64,000 bases of DNA from Balanoglossus misakiensis. Taxonomy: Eukaryota > Hemichordata. Position numbers and translations under genes: made by a program. Positions 1 through 10,500 of the stretch are shown one piece after another. The notes under the pieces were generated by a model. The model searched no databases. It was not told the origin of the DNA and saw only the letters and a list, made by a program, of their open reading frames with translations. The stretch is taken from assembly GCA_040954595.2 (NCBI GenBank), contig CM082594.2, positions 8,742,001-8,806,000 on the forward strand, given 5' to 3'. Position 1 is the stretch's first letter, and every line of letters starts with the position of its first letter.

Positions 1-96
1 AGACTGCTTATATACACCTTTGACTAAAGATCCTGGAATTTCAATTTCTGAACCAGATCCACTTATGAATCATCTGCAAAATCTTATTCCACTTAC

Positions 97-226
97 TTGT
101 TGATGGTCACTAGATGAGCTCCCTGGACATCACAAGTGTGTTTCGCATCCGTCCAACTGGCCGGGAAGTATGTGTTTAACTGGTAACACTGTCCTCCGTA
201 GATATGCCAACCAGGTGCACAGGAAC
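97..226 (-). CDS. Lectin exon 8: first half of CTLD 3
   Basis: It encodes CAPGWHIYGGQCYQL and WTDAKHTCDVQGAHLVTIN, the opening of a third CTLD. The donor is AACAA then GTAAGT at 96. The next exon is not visible in bases 1-90, so the domain is completed outside the window. Confidence 0.82.
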
Positions 227-3200
227 CTTGTCAGCGAATGAAATAAATTAGATTTCAAATCTGTTGTGTGAGCAAATAATATGTTTCAATTATATGTAGA
301 TGAGTGTGGTGTCTCACTCAGATATTATCAATTTTACAAGTCAGGGAACACTAATCCATTATACAAACCACAAATTATTATATCACTCACTCTTAATATC
401 ACCAGGTGTTTTTTTTTAAAATTATAGCATACATACCTTCAGGTTTTCCACAGACAAACGAATTGGTGGTTGTACAGCTATTACAACTCCAGCCACCATT
501 ATCAGTTTGTTTAATTTCAACACAGTTTGGTGAGTAACTGTGAACAGAGAGAAAAAGTTGCATCAATAGTATATACTTCTAATGATTTTCAAGACATGGT
601 CTCAATAAAAAAAAAGATTTACTTACGAGTTGCTTGGTTGAAGTGGAGCCCAGTTCATGTAGATGAGAGAGTCACCTTTGACGTATGTGTATTCACCAGG
701 AATTCCACTTGTCTGCAATTGAAAATAAAGACACACATGGTTAGCAAATTTCTGATATACATTACAAAGTTAGACAAACTTGTATGTACTTTAAAAACTA
801 CTTTTTGTATGCATGGCACAAATTATTTCATGTAAATGTACATACAATATCTGATAATCCAATCCACACTGTACGATCATCTGTAAGCTGGGTGAGATAG
901 TCTTGCACAACGGTATTCTCAACAGTGACCAGTTCACCTCCAACGCCCTGGCAGTAATCTCGAGCACTTTGCCAAGTTTTTGGAGAGGTGTACATCTTGT
1001 AACACATATCATTGACAGAGGCCCAGCCATCATCTTCATCACATCTGATTGGTACGTCTACAGGGAGGAATATATACAAATATCAAGGACTTCACTCATT
1101 GGAAAAGTAGCATTAAAGGGACACTGTCACTAACTTTATATGATACAAGTTTTGGATATTGTCTTCTGTGAGCAATCGGGTTATGCTGTACACTGCTATG
1201 TATTAACTCTTGGGCATCAAATACTGTAAATTTCGCAAACGATAACATTTCGCAAACTTCATGAGAGACAAAAAAAATGTGAATTCACTTCCATGACACA
1301 AGTCTCCCAGTATATTTGCCTCATCACAATCACTCACCCATAGCAGTCTGACAGATGTACTTTGACACTTGTGCACTGCCACAGGCCACGTCCTGCCACT
1401 GTCCATTCCCCCCAACGTAAACGCAATCTTCACCAGCTCCCCAGTTATCTGGCTGACCTGAGGCCCAGTTGCTAAGAAACGCACAAGAAACAAATGGTTA
1501 AACAGCAGATCTTTCAACATTTTTGGACATCTTTGAAAGCTCCAAGTAGACATTGTATTTTTATGCATTTGTCATCATTCAATGCTTAAACTTGCTGTTA
1601 GTGATGATGACTGTACATTGCTTCATTGTATGAATGTCTTTATTTCTATCTCATACCTGTATCCATAGGTTTCCACCAAAACCATATTTATCCAAATAAA
1701 AGTGCCTTCAGATCCCATATCATGGAGACCAACCCAATGCATTCCGGACACCAAATTTGATGATATAAAATTCTGAGGAAAATATAAAAATATTTTTTTT
1801 TTATTCTAGCTCACAGAGAGTGACTGACAATATCACTGTTTGTAATACATATGAAGTTTATGCTGATTGGTCAAATCTTTTTTTTTTTTATGTGGAGTGT
1901 ACTGTATTTTTTTCTTTGATTACTTTAATAAACAGTTCCGTGCAAAGATAAACAGTCATTTGCTGTGTTTATTTCAATAGCAATGCCCACTTAAAGAATC
2001 ATGGGCCTTTAAGATGTGATATCCTGGAACCACGATCCCTCATGAATATTCATGATGACAATCACAAACCCATCACCCTAGCAACCGTGGGCGTTTTCAG
2101 TATTTACCGCCTCCGTTCGTAAATTCCTTCCGATCGTCTCCATGCATGTACTCACGTTAACATCTTGCGTGTCAAAAATGACCAGGGAACCACCTAAGTC
2201 TTCGCACGCCGTCTTCGCATCGTACCAGTTGATCCCCGCTTGCTCCTCGACTCGGAAACAACGGTTGCCATAGCTGAGCGCCCAGCCAGACGGACATCGA
2301 TATTGACACAAGGCTGCATGGCCATAAGAGAGAGAAGCCGTTATTTTCTAATTGCAAACGACCAAACAAAGTCTTAATGCTGGACATTTTGTGTCAATTC
2401 ACACACGAGTCCGTCTGACCGTGGAGTCATCATCATCCATCTCCAACTTCCCCGTTCCTCTCATCCACACTACCATGACTACTGCCCTCGCGCGACGGTT
2501 GAGGTCCCTCATTGAAGAGCTGCTTGATTGCTTGTTTGTTTTAAATACAAATAGTGACAACCCCAATCTACAAACCGTTTCTTCCCCGAGGCCAGATTGG
2601 CAGAAAAAAGTACACTCGACGAGAATTCTCTTTTTGAATTGCGCATCCGAAAAACTCTTGTGCTTCATCAGTACATAAGAAAGCCAACTATTCATCCTGT
2701 AGGATGTGCTTATTGCCTTGGTTAGAATTCTCGGTTAGAATTTAAAAGGGGGAAAAATCAAAATCCAGCAATCTTTACACAAACCATTCTTTGTATAGAA
2801 CTTCAGTTATCAGCCCAAACTTCGTCAGTTTATCTTTTTAACAACTATGGTTATAGGATACGCGCTTTTAGTTTATATGTTTGTTTCTGAGTCGATGGTA
2901 AAACGTAAAGGCGGCGTACACTTCGCGACCAAGACCTTTTAGGCTTTCCATGACACATGATTTACAACCGGTTACAAATTTATAACGCTGTGGCTCTATA
3001 ATAGGTTAAACAGGTCACACAAGTCAGTTTAACCGTATTATATGGGGTTGGGGCCCCAGAACCCTTCTAAGTAGCTGATAACAATCAGCTTGCAATCCTC
3101 ACCTGTGCTAAGAAAATAACCAACAAGTTTTTAGCCACAAATGAGAGTTCTTGTTTTTGACAAGTAACGTGAGCATGAGAGTATCCTCTATTAGTAGCGC

Positions 3201-3946
3201 TGTCATAAAGCTGCCAATGGTTGTATTGCATGTTGTATAAGAATTAGGTTATGTTTTCGCTGTTATTGGGGCACCTTGAACTGAACATATAACTGCTTTT
3301 GAAGAACATACAGATGTCGAAACTATCATCAAGGCTAACACTTATGCCTCTTGTGCGGATGAGGAAAAAAAGGTTTGTGAACCCGACATGCTCAAACTGT
3401 CAATACACTCAACCGCCCCTTTTTGTCTGGTATCTGTAGATCAACTTTACCATTACTTTTATGTTTCTTAAATATAGATATTAATATTTAATTTATATGT
3501 TCCTTTTGGCCTATAATTCGAAAATTGGTGTTTGTTCCATGATTCGAACGCAAGCAGACGAGAGGAAATGGCTCGTCCTAGAACCAGATTTTTTATTCTC
3601 CAACTTTGAACCTTGTATGACGCATCAACTTGAGTAATGATCTAACTATAACCGAAAATGGGATTGTATTCCTTTTCCCATTCATTTTCTATCAATAAGA
3701 CGTTAAAAAACGCTTTCAAAATTATGTAGTGATAAGCGCGATGCGGAACGCGATAATTTATTGAACTTGTGCTGAGTAACTCAAGCGTTTTTGGCTAACT
3801 GAAATCGTCTTCGAAGTCAAGAAAAGAAAATTTGCAACAATACTTAACGTCAATAAAACATGAGATGTCTGGTAGTAAGATACAATGTGAAACTCACCTT
3901 TTGTACCACAAGCCAAAAAGACCAAAATTTTCAAAATCAGTTTCAT
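97..3946 (-). CDS. Secreted multi-domain C-type lectin, 5' part (partial gene)
   Basis: Eight coding exons on the minus strand join in phase: 3946-3898, 2313-2156, 1772-1657, 1471-1338, 1057-846, 712-627, 537-437 and 226-97, giving 328 codons plus two bases, and the gene continues past the left edge. The ATG at 3946 is firm because an in-frame TAA lies nine bases upstream (3955-3953). The product starts with a hydrophobic signal peptide (MKLILKILVFLACGTK) and continues with two complete C-type lectin-like domains and the first half of a third. Each domain has the family marks: paired cysteines, WVGL or WIGL, and a YIC or FVC end. The first carries QPD and WQD, the calcium/sugar-site motifs typical of galactose-type lectins; the second lacks them. 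The protein is expected to be secreted or to be the ectodomain of a larger receptor. Similar multi-CTLD proteins act in glycan recognition and innate immunity, but the ligand here is unknown. Confidence 0.88.
437..537 (-). CDS. Lectin exon 7: end of CTLD 2
   Basis: It encodes PNCVEIKQTDNGGWSC and ends TNSFVCGKPE, the closing strand of a CTLD. The WND-type motif is degraded to WSC. Acceptor TTCACAG, donor GTATGT, phase 2 in and phase 1 out. Confidence 0.85.
627..712 (-). CDS. Lectin exon 6: middle of CTLD 2
   Basis: It encodes 28 residues ending MNWAPLQPSNS. The usual QPD or EPN triplet is replaced by QPS, so the calcium site is probably lost. Acceptor TTGCAG, donor GTAAGT. Confidence 0.85.
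846..1057 (-). CDS. Lectin exon 5: first part of CTLD 2
   Basis: It encodes CDEDDGWASVNDMCYKM, the cysteine helix SARDYCQGVGGELVTV and the WIGLSD core. Acceptor CTGTAG at 1058-1059, donor GTATGT at 845, phase 1 in and phase 0 out. Confidence 0.9.
1338..1471 (-). CDS. Lectin exon 4: end of CTLD 1 with QPD/WQD site
   Basis: It encodes SGQPDNWGAGEDC and GQWQDVACGS and ends YICQTAMG. QPD and WQD are at the positions that bind calcium and sugar in C-type lectins; QPD is classically associated with galactose preference. Acceptor CTTAG, donor GTGAGT, phase 2 in and phase 1 out. Confidence 0.92.
1657..1772 (-). CDS. Lectin exon 3: middle of CTLD 1
   Basis: It encodes the WVGL core motif (MHWVGLHDMGSEGTFIWIN). 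The acceptor is CCTCAG, the donor GTATGA, phase 0 in and phase 2 out. Confidence 0.87.
1773..2155 (-). other. Lectin intron 2
   Basis: This 383-base intron splits CTLD 1. It contains short T runs and nothing else recognisable. Confidence 0.65.
2156..2313 (-). CDS. Lectin exon 2: first half of CTLD 1
   Basis: It encodes a CPSGW start, the NRCF strand and the W-x-x-A-x-x-x-C helix (WYDAKTACEDLGG) that open a C-type lectin fold. The acceptor follows ATGCAG and the donor is AAC then GTGAGT. Phase 1 in, phase 0 out. Confidence 0.9.
2314..3897 (-). other. Lectin intron 1
   Basis: This 1.58-kb intron separates the signal-peptide exon from the first CTLD exon. It is AT-rich single-copy sequence, and I see no further CTLD-coding exon or repeat in it. 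Confidence 0.7.
3898..3946 (-). CDS. Lectin exon 1: signal peptide
   Basis: The exon starts with ATG and encodes 16 residues plus one base: a short basic start and a hydrophobic core ending near Cys-Gly-Thr-Lys. It ends at a strong donor (AAG then GTGAGTT). The phase-1 end matches the acceptor at 2313. Confidence 0.85.
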
Positions 3947-4310
3947 GTCGGGTTACATTCGGATCGCCGGTCGTGTGAAATACTAGCTCCACTCAAAGTT
4001 CTGTCGTGAATTGAGCAAATATTTGTCACGTGACTTAATTTATTAAAAATCGTAACAAGGCGATGCTCTGGTAGAAGGCTTTTTGTTTATTTTGCTAACA
4101 GGATCAAATCTTGATTTTCCTGATATGATAACAATGTTGCTAGAACTCCCTAGCATCGAGATTTTGCTCATACTTTGACATATATATTTGAGGAATATAC
4201 TGGCGCCCTCTGTTTCTTGCTAGTCAAGTTACCAATGATTCAAAAACTATTCTTTGGCAGCTGAAGATAGAGAGAAAATGACCCCGACCAACAGCGGGGA
4301 CGTCACTGCG
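3947..4310 (-). promoter_or_regulatory. Lectin 5' region and probable promoter
   Basis: About 365 bases lie between the lectin start codon and the first diverged 87-bp unit. A 10-bp palindrome GTCACGTGAC (4025-4034) holds a CACGTG E-box, and an AT-rich AATAAATTAA stretch lies just behind it. No transcription start can be proven, but nearly all proximal promoter sequence must fit here. Confidence 0.35.
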
Positions 4311-4593
4311 TCATTTTTGGACATTTTTCATTGGGCTGTAGCTCATGGTAATCGTCAAAAATCGACAATTTTTCGACTTCGCGAATTTTCAAAATTTGGC
4401 CATTTTTTTTGAGAAAAAGCATGGATTATAGCTCATGAAAATCGTCAACAATCGATAATTTTTCGACTTCGCGAATTTTAAAAATCTGGCCATTTTTTGA
4501 GAAAAAGCATGGGTTATAGCTCATGAAAATCGTCAAAAATCGACAATTTTTCGACTTCGAGAATTTTCAAAATCTGGCCATTTTTGAGAAAAA
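4311..4593. repeat. Left edge of the 87-bp array: diverged units
   Basis: Three to four units of about 85-90 bases align to the core unit but carry a different central part (CTTCGCGAATTTT and TGGCCATTTTTT in place of CTTCCCGGCATTT and CATCGATTTTT). They also have TAGCTCATGAAAATCG instead of TAGCTCAGGAAATCG. They look like older copies that escaped homogenisation. Confidence 0.85.
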
Positions 4594-7500
4594 CCATGGG
4601 TTATAGCTCAGGAAATCGTCCAAAAATGACAATTTTTCGACTTCCCGGCATTTCAAAATTTCATCGATTTTTGACAAAAACCATGGGTTATAGCTCAGGA
4701 AATCGTCCAAAAATGACAATTTTTCGACTTCCCGGCATGTCAAAATTTCATCGATTTTTGACAAAAACCATGGGTTATAGCTCAGGAAATCGTCCAAAAA
4801 TGACAATTTTTCGACTTCCCGGCATGTCAAAATTTCATCGATTTTTGACAAAAACCATGGGTTATAGCTCAGGAAATCGTCCAAAAATGACAATTTTTCG
4901 ACTTCCCGGCATTTCAAAATTTCATCGATTTTTGACAAAAACCATGGGTTATAGCTCAGGAAATCGTCCAAAAATGACAATTTTTCGACTTCCCGGCATT
5001 TCAAAATTTCATCGATTTTTGACAAAAACCATGGGTTATAGCTCAGGAAATCGTCCAAAAATGACAATTTTTCGACTTCCCGGCATTTCAAAATTTCATC
5101 GATTTTTGACAAAAACCATGGGTTATAGCTCAGGAAATCGTCCAAAAATGACAATTTTTCGACTTCCCGGCATTTCAAAATTTCATCGATTTTTGACAAA
5201 AACCATGGGTTATAGCTCAGGAAATCGTCCAAAAATGACAATTTTTCGACTTCCCGGCATTTCAAAATTTCATCGATTTTTTGACAAAAACCATGGGTTA
5301 TAGCTCAGGAAATCGTCCAAAAATGACAATTTTTCGACTTCCCGGCATTTCAAAATTTCATCGATTTTTGACAAAAACCATGGGTTATAGCTCAGGAAAA
5401 CGTCCAAAAATGACAATTTTTCGACTTCCCGGCATTTCAAAATTTCATCGATTTTTGACAAAAACCATGGGTTATAGCTCAGGAAAACGTCCAAAAATGA
5501 CAATTTTTCGACTTCCCGGCATTTCAAAATTTCATCGATTTTTGACAAAAACCATGGGTTATAGCTCAGGAAATCGTCCAAAAATGACAATTTTTCGACT
5601 TCCCGGCATTTCAAAATTTCATCGATTTTTTGACAAAAACCATGGGTTATAGCTCAGGAAATCGTCCAAAAATGACAATTTTTCGACTTCCCGGCATTTC
5701 AAAATTTCATCGATTTTTGACAAAAACCATGGGTTATAGCTCAGGAAATCGTCCGAAAATGACAATTTTTCGACTTCCCGGCATTTCAAAATTTCATCGA
5801 TTTTTGACAAAAACCATGGGTTATAGCTCAGGAAATCGTCCAAAAATGACAATTTTTCGACTTCCCGGCATTTCAAAATTTCATCGATTTTTGACAAAAA
5901 CCATGGGTTATAGCTCAGGAAATCGTCCAAAAATGACAATTTTTCGACTTCCCGGCATTTCAAAATTTCATCGATTTTTGACAAAAACCATGGGTTATAG
6001 CTCAGGAAATCGTCCAAAAATGACAATTTTTCGACCTCCCGGCATTTCAAAATTTCATCGATTTTTGACAAAAACCATGGGTTATAGCTCAGGAAATCGT
6101 CCAAAAATGACAATTTTTCGACCTCCCGGCATTTCAAAATTTCATCGATTTTTGACAAAAACCATGGGTTATAGCTCAGGAAATCGTCCAAAAATGACAA
6201 TTTTTCGACTTCCCGGCATTTCAAAATTTCATCGATTTTTGACAAAAACCATGGGTTATAGCTCAGGAAATCGTCCAAAAATGACAATTTTTCGACTTCC
6301 CGGCATTTCAAAATTTCATCGATTTTTGACAAAAACCATGGGTTATAGCTCAGGAAATCGTCCGAAAATGACAATTTTTCGACTTCCCGGCATTTCAAAA
6401 TTTCATCGATTTTTGACAAAAAACCATGGGTTATAGCTCAGGAAATCGTCCGAAAATGACAATTTTTCGACTTCCCGGCATTTCAAAATTTCATCGATTT
6501 TTGACAAAAAACCATGGGTTATAGCTCAGGAAATCGTCCGAAAATGACAATTTTTCGACTTCCCGGCATTTCAAAATTTCATCGATTTTTTGCCAAAAAC
6601 CATGGGTTATAGCTCAGGAAATCGTCCAAAAATGACAATTTTTCGACTTCCCGGCATTTCAAAATTTCATCGATTTTTGACAAAAACCATGGGTTATAGC
6701 TCAGGAAATCGTCCAAAAATGACAATTTTTCGACTTCCCGGCATTTCAAAATTTCATCGATTTTTGACAAAAACCATGGGTTATAGCTCAGGAAATCGTC
6801 CAAAAATGACAATTTTTCGACTTCCCGGCATTTCAAAATTTCATCGATTTTTGACAAAAACCATGGGTTATAGCTCAGGAAATCGTCCAAAAATGACAAT
6901 TTTTCGACTTCCCGGCATTTCAAAATTTCATCGATTTTTGACAAAACCATGGGTTATAGCTCAGGAAATCGTCCAAAAATGACAATTTTTCGACTTCCCG
7001 GCATTTCAAAATTTCATCGATTTTTGACAAAAACCATGGGTTATAGCTCAGGAAATCGTCCAAAAATGACAATTTTTCGACTTCCCGGCATTTCAAAATT
7101 TCATCGATTTTTGACAAAAACCATGGGTTATAGCTCAGGAAATCGTCCAAAAATGACAATTTTTCGACTTCCCGGCATTTCAAAATTTCATCGATTTTTG
7201 ACAAAAACCATGGGTTATAGCTCAGGAAATCGTCCAAAAATGACAATTTTTCGACTTCCCGGCATTTCAAAATTTCATCGATTTTTGACAAAAACCATGG
7301 GTTATAGCTCAGGAAATCGTCCGAAAATGACAATTTTTCGACTTCCCGGCATTTCAAAATTTCATCGATTTTTGACAAAAACCATGGGTTATAGCTCAGG
7401 AAATCGTCCGAAAATGACAATTTTTCGACTTCCCGGCATTTCAAAATTTCATCGATTTTTGACAAAAAACCATGGGTTATAGCTCAGGAAATCGTCCGAA

Positions 7501-10500
7501 AATGACAATTTTTCGACTTCCCGGCATTTCAAAATTTCATCGATTTTTGACAAAAACCATGGGTTATAGCTCAGGAAATCGTCCAAAAATGACAATTTTT
7601 CGACTTCCCGGCATTTCAAAATTTCATCGATTTTTTGCCAAAAACCATGGGTTATAGCTCAGGAAATCGTCCAAAAATGACAATTTTTCGACTTCCCGGC
7701 ATTTCAAAATTTCATCGATTTTTGACAAAAACCATGGGTTATAGCTCAGGAAATCGTCCAAAAATGACAATTTTTCGACTTCCCGGCATTTCAAAATTTC
7801 ATCGATTTTTGACAAAAACCATGGGTTATAGCTCAGGAAATCGTCCAAAAATGACAATTTTTCGACTTCCCGGCATTTCAAAATTTCATCGATTTTTGAC
7901 AAAACCATGGGTTATAGCTCAGGAAATCGTCCAAAAATGACAATTTTTCGACTTCCCGGCATTTCAAAATTTCATCGATTTTTGACAAAAACCATGGGTT
8001 ATAGCTCAGGAAATCGTCCAAAAATGACAATTTTTCGACTTCCCGGCATTTCAAAATTTCATCGATTTTTTGACAAAAACCATGGGTTATAGCTCAGGAA
8101 ATCGTCCAAAAATGACAATTTTTCGACTTCCCGGCATTTCAAAATTTCATCGATTTTTGACAAAAACCATGGGTTATAGCTCAGGAAATCGTCCAAAAAT
8201 GACAATTTTTCGACTTCCCGGCATTTCAAAATTTCATCGATTTTTGACAAAAACCATGGGTTATAGCTCAGGAAATCGTCCAAAAATGACAATTTTTCGA
8301 CTTCCCGGCATTTCAAAATTTCATCGATTTTTGACAAAAACCATGGGTTATAGCTCAGGAAATCGTCCAAAAATGACAATTTTTCGACCTCCCGGCATTT
8401 CAAAATTTCATCGATTTTTGACAAAAACCATGGGTTATAGCTCAGGAAATCGTCCGAAAATGACAATTTTTCGACCTCCCGGCATTTCAAAATTTCATCG
8501 ATTTTTGACAAAAACCATGGGTTATAGCTCAGGAAATCGTCCGAAAATGACAATTTTTCGACCTCCCGGCATTTCAAAATTTCATCGATTTTTGACAAAA
8601 ACCATGGGTTATAGCTCAGGAAATCGTCCGAAAATGACAATTTTTCGACCTCCCGGCATTTCAAAATTTCATCGATTTTTGACAAAAACCATGGGTTATA
8701 GCTCAGGAAATCGTCCGAAAATGACAATTTTTCGACTTCCCGGCATTTCAAAATTTCATCGATTTTTGACAAAAACCATGGGTTATAGCTCAGGAAATCG
8801 TCCAAAAATGACAATTTTTCGACTTCCCGGCATTTCAAAATTTCATCGATTTTTGACAAAAACCATGGGTTATAGCTCAGGAAATCGTCCAAAAATGACA
8901 ATTTTTCGACTTCCCGGCATTTCAAAATTTCATCGATTTTTGACAAAAACCATGGGTTATACCTCAGGAAATCGTCCGAAAATGACAATTTTTCGACTTC
9001 CCGGCATTTCAAAATTTCATCGATTTTTGACAAAAAACCATGGGTTATAGCTCAGGAAATCGTCCGAAAATGACAATTTTTCGACTTCCCGGCATTTCAA
9101 AATTTCATCGATTTTTGACAAAAAACCATGGGTTATAGCTCAGGAAATCGTCCGAAAATGACAATTTTTCGACTTCCCGGCATTTCAAAATTTCATCGAT
9201 TTTTGACAAAAACCATGGGTTATAGCTCAGGAAATCGTCCGAAAATGACAATTTTTCGACTTCCCGGCATTTCAAAATTTCAACGATTTTTGACAAAAAC
9301 CATGGGTTATAGCTCAGGAAATCGTCCAAAAATGACAATTTTTCGACTTCCCGGCATTTCAAAATTTCATCGATTTTTGACAAAAACCATGGGTTATAGC
9401 TCAGGAAATCGTCCAAAAATGACAATTTTTCGACTTCCCGGCATGTCAAAATTTCATCGATTTTTGACAAAAACCATGGGTTATAGCTCAGGAAATCGTC
9501 CAAAAATGACAATTTTTCGACTTCCCGGCATGTCAAAATTTCATCGATTTTTGACAAAAACCATGGGTTATAGCTCAGGAAATCGTCCAAAAATGACAAT
9601 TTTTCGACTTCCCGGCATTTCAAAATTTCATCGATTTTTGACAAAAACCATGGGTTATAGCTCAGGAAATCGTCCAAAAATGACAATTTTTCGACTTCCC
9701 GGCATTTCAAAATTTCATCGATTTTTGACAAAAACCATGGGTTATAGCTCAGGAAATCGTCCGAAAATGACAATTTTTCGACTTCCCGGCATTTCAAAAT
9801 TTCATCGATTTTTGACAAAAACCATGGGTTATAGCTCAGGAAATCGTCCAAAAATGACAATTTTTCGACTTCCCGGCATTTCAAAATTTCATCGATTTTT
9901 GACAAAAACCATGGGTTATAGCTCAGGAAATCGTCCAAAAATGACAATTTTTCGACTTCCCGGCATTTCAAAATTTCATCGATTTTTGACAAAAACCATG
10001 GGTTATAGCTCAGGAAATCGTCCAAAAATGACAATTTTTCGACTTCCCGGCATTTCAAAATTTCATCGATTTTTGACAAAAACCATGGGTTATAGCTCAG
10101 GAAATCGTCCAAAAATGACAATTTTTCGACTTCCCGGCATTTCAAAATTTCATCGATTTTTGACAAAAACCATGGGTTATAGCTCAGGAAATCGTCCAAA
10201 AATGACAATTTTTCGACTTCCCGGCATTTCAAAATTTCATCGATTTTTGACAAAAACCATGGGTTATAGCTCAGGAAATCGTCCAAAAATGACAATTTTC
10301 GACTTCCCGGCATTTCAAAATTTCATCGATTTTTGACAAAACCATGGGTTATAGCTCAGGAAATCGTCCAAAAATGACAATTTTTCGACTTCCCGGCATT
10401 TCAAAATTTCATCGATTTTTGACAAAAACCATGGGTTATAGCTCAGGAAATCGTCCAAAAATGACAATTTTTCGACTTCCCGGCATTTCAAAATTTCATC

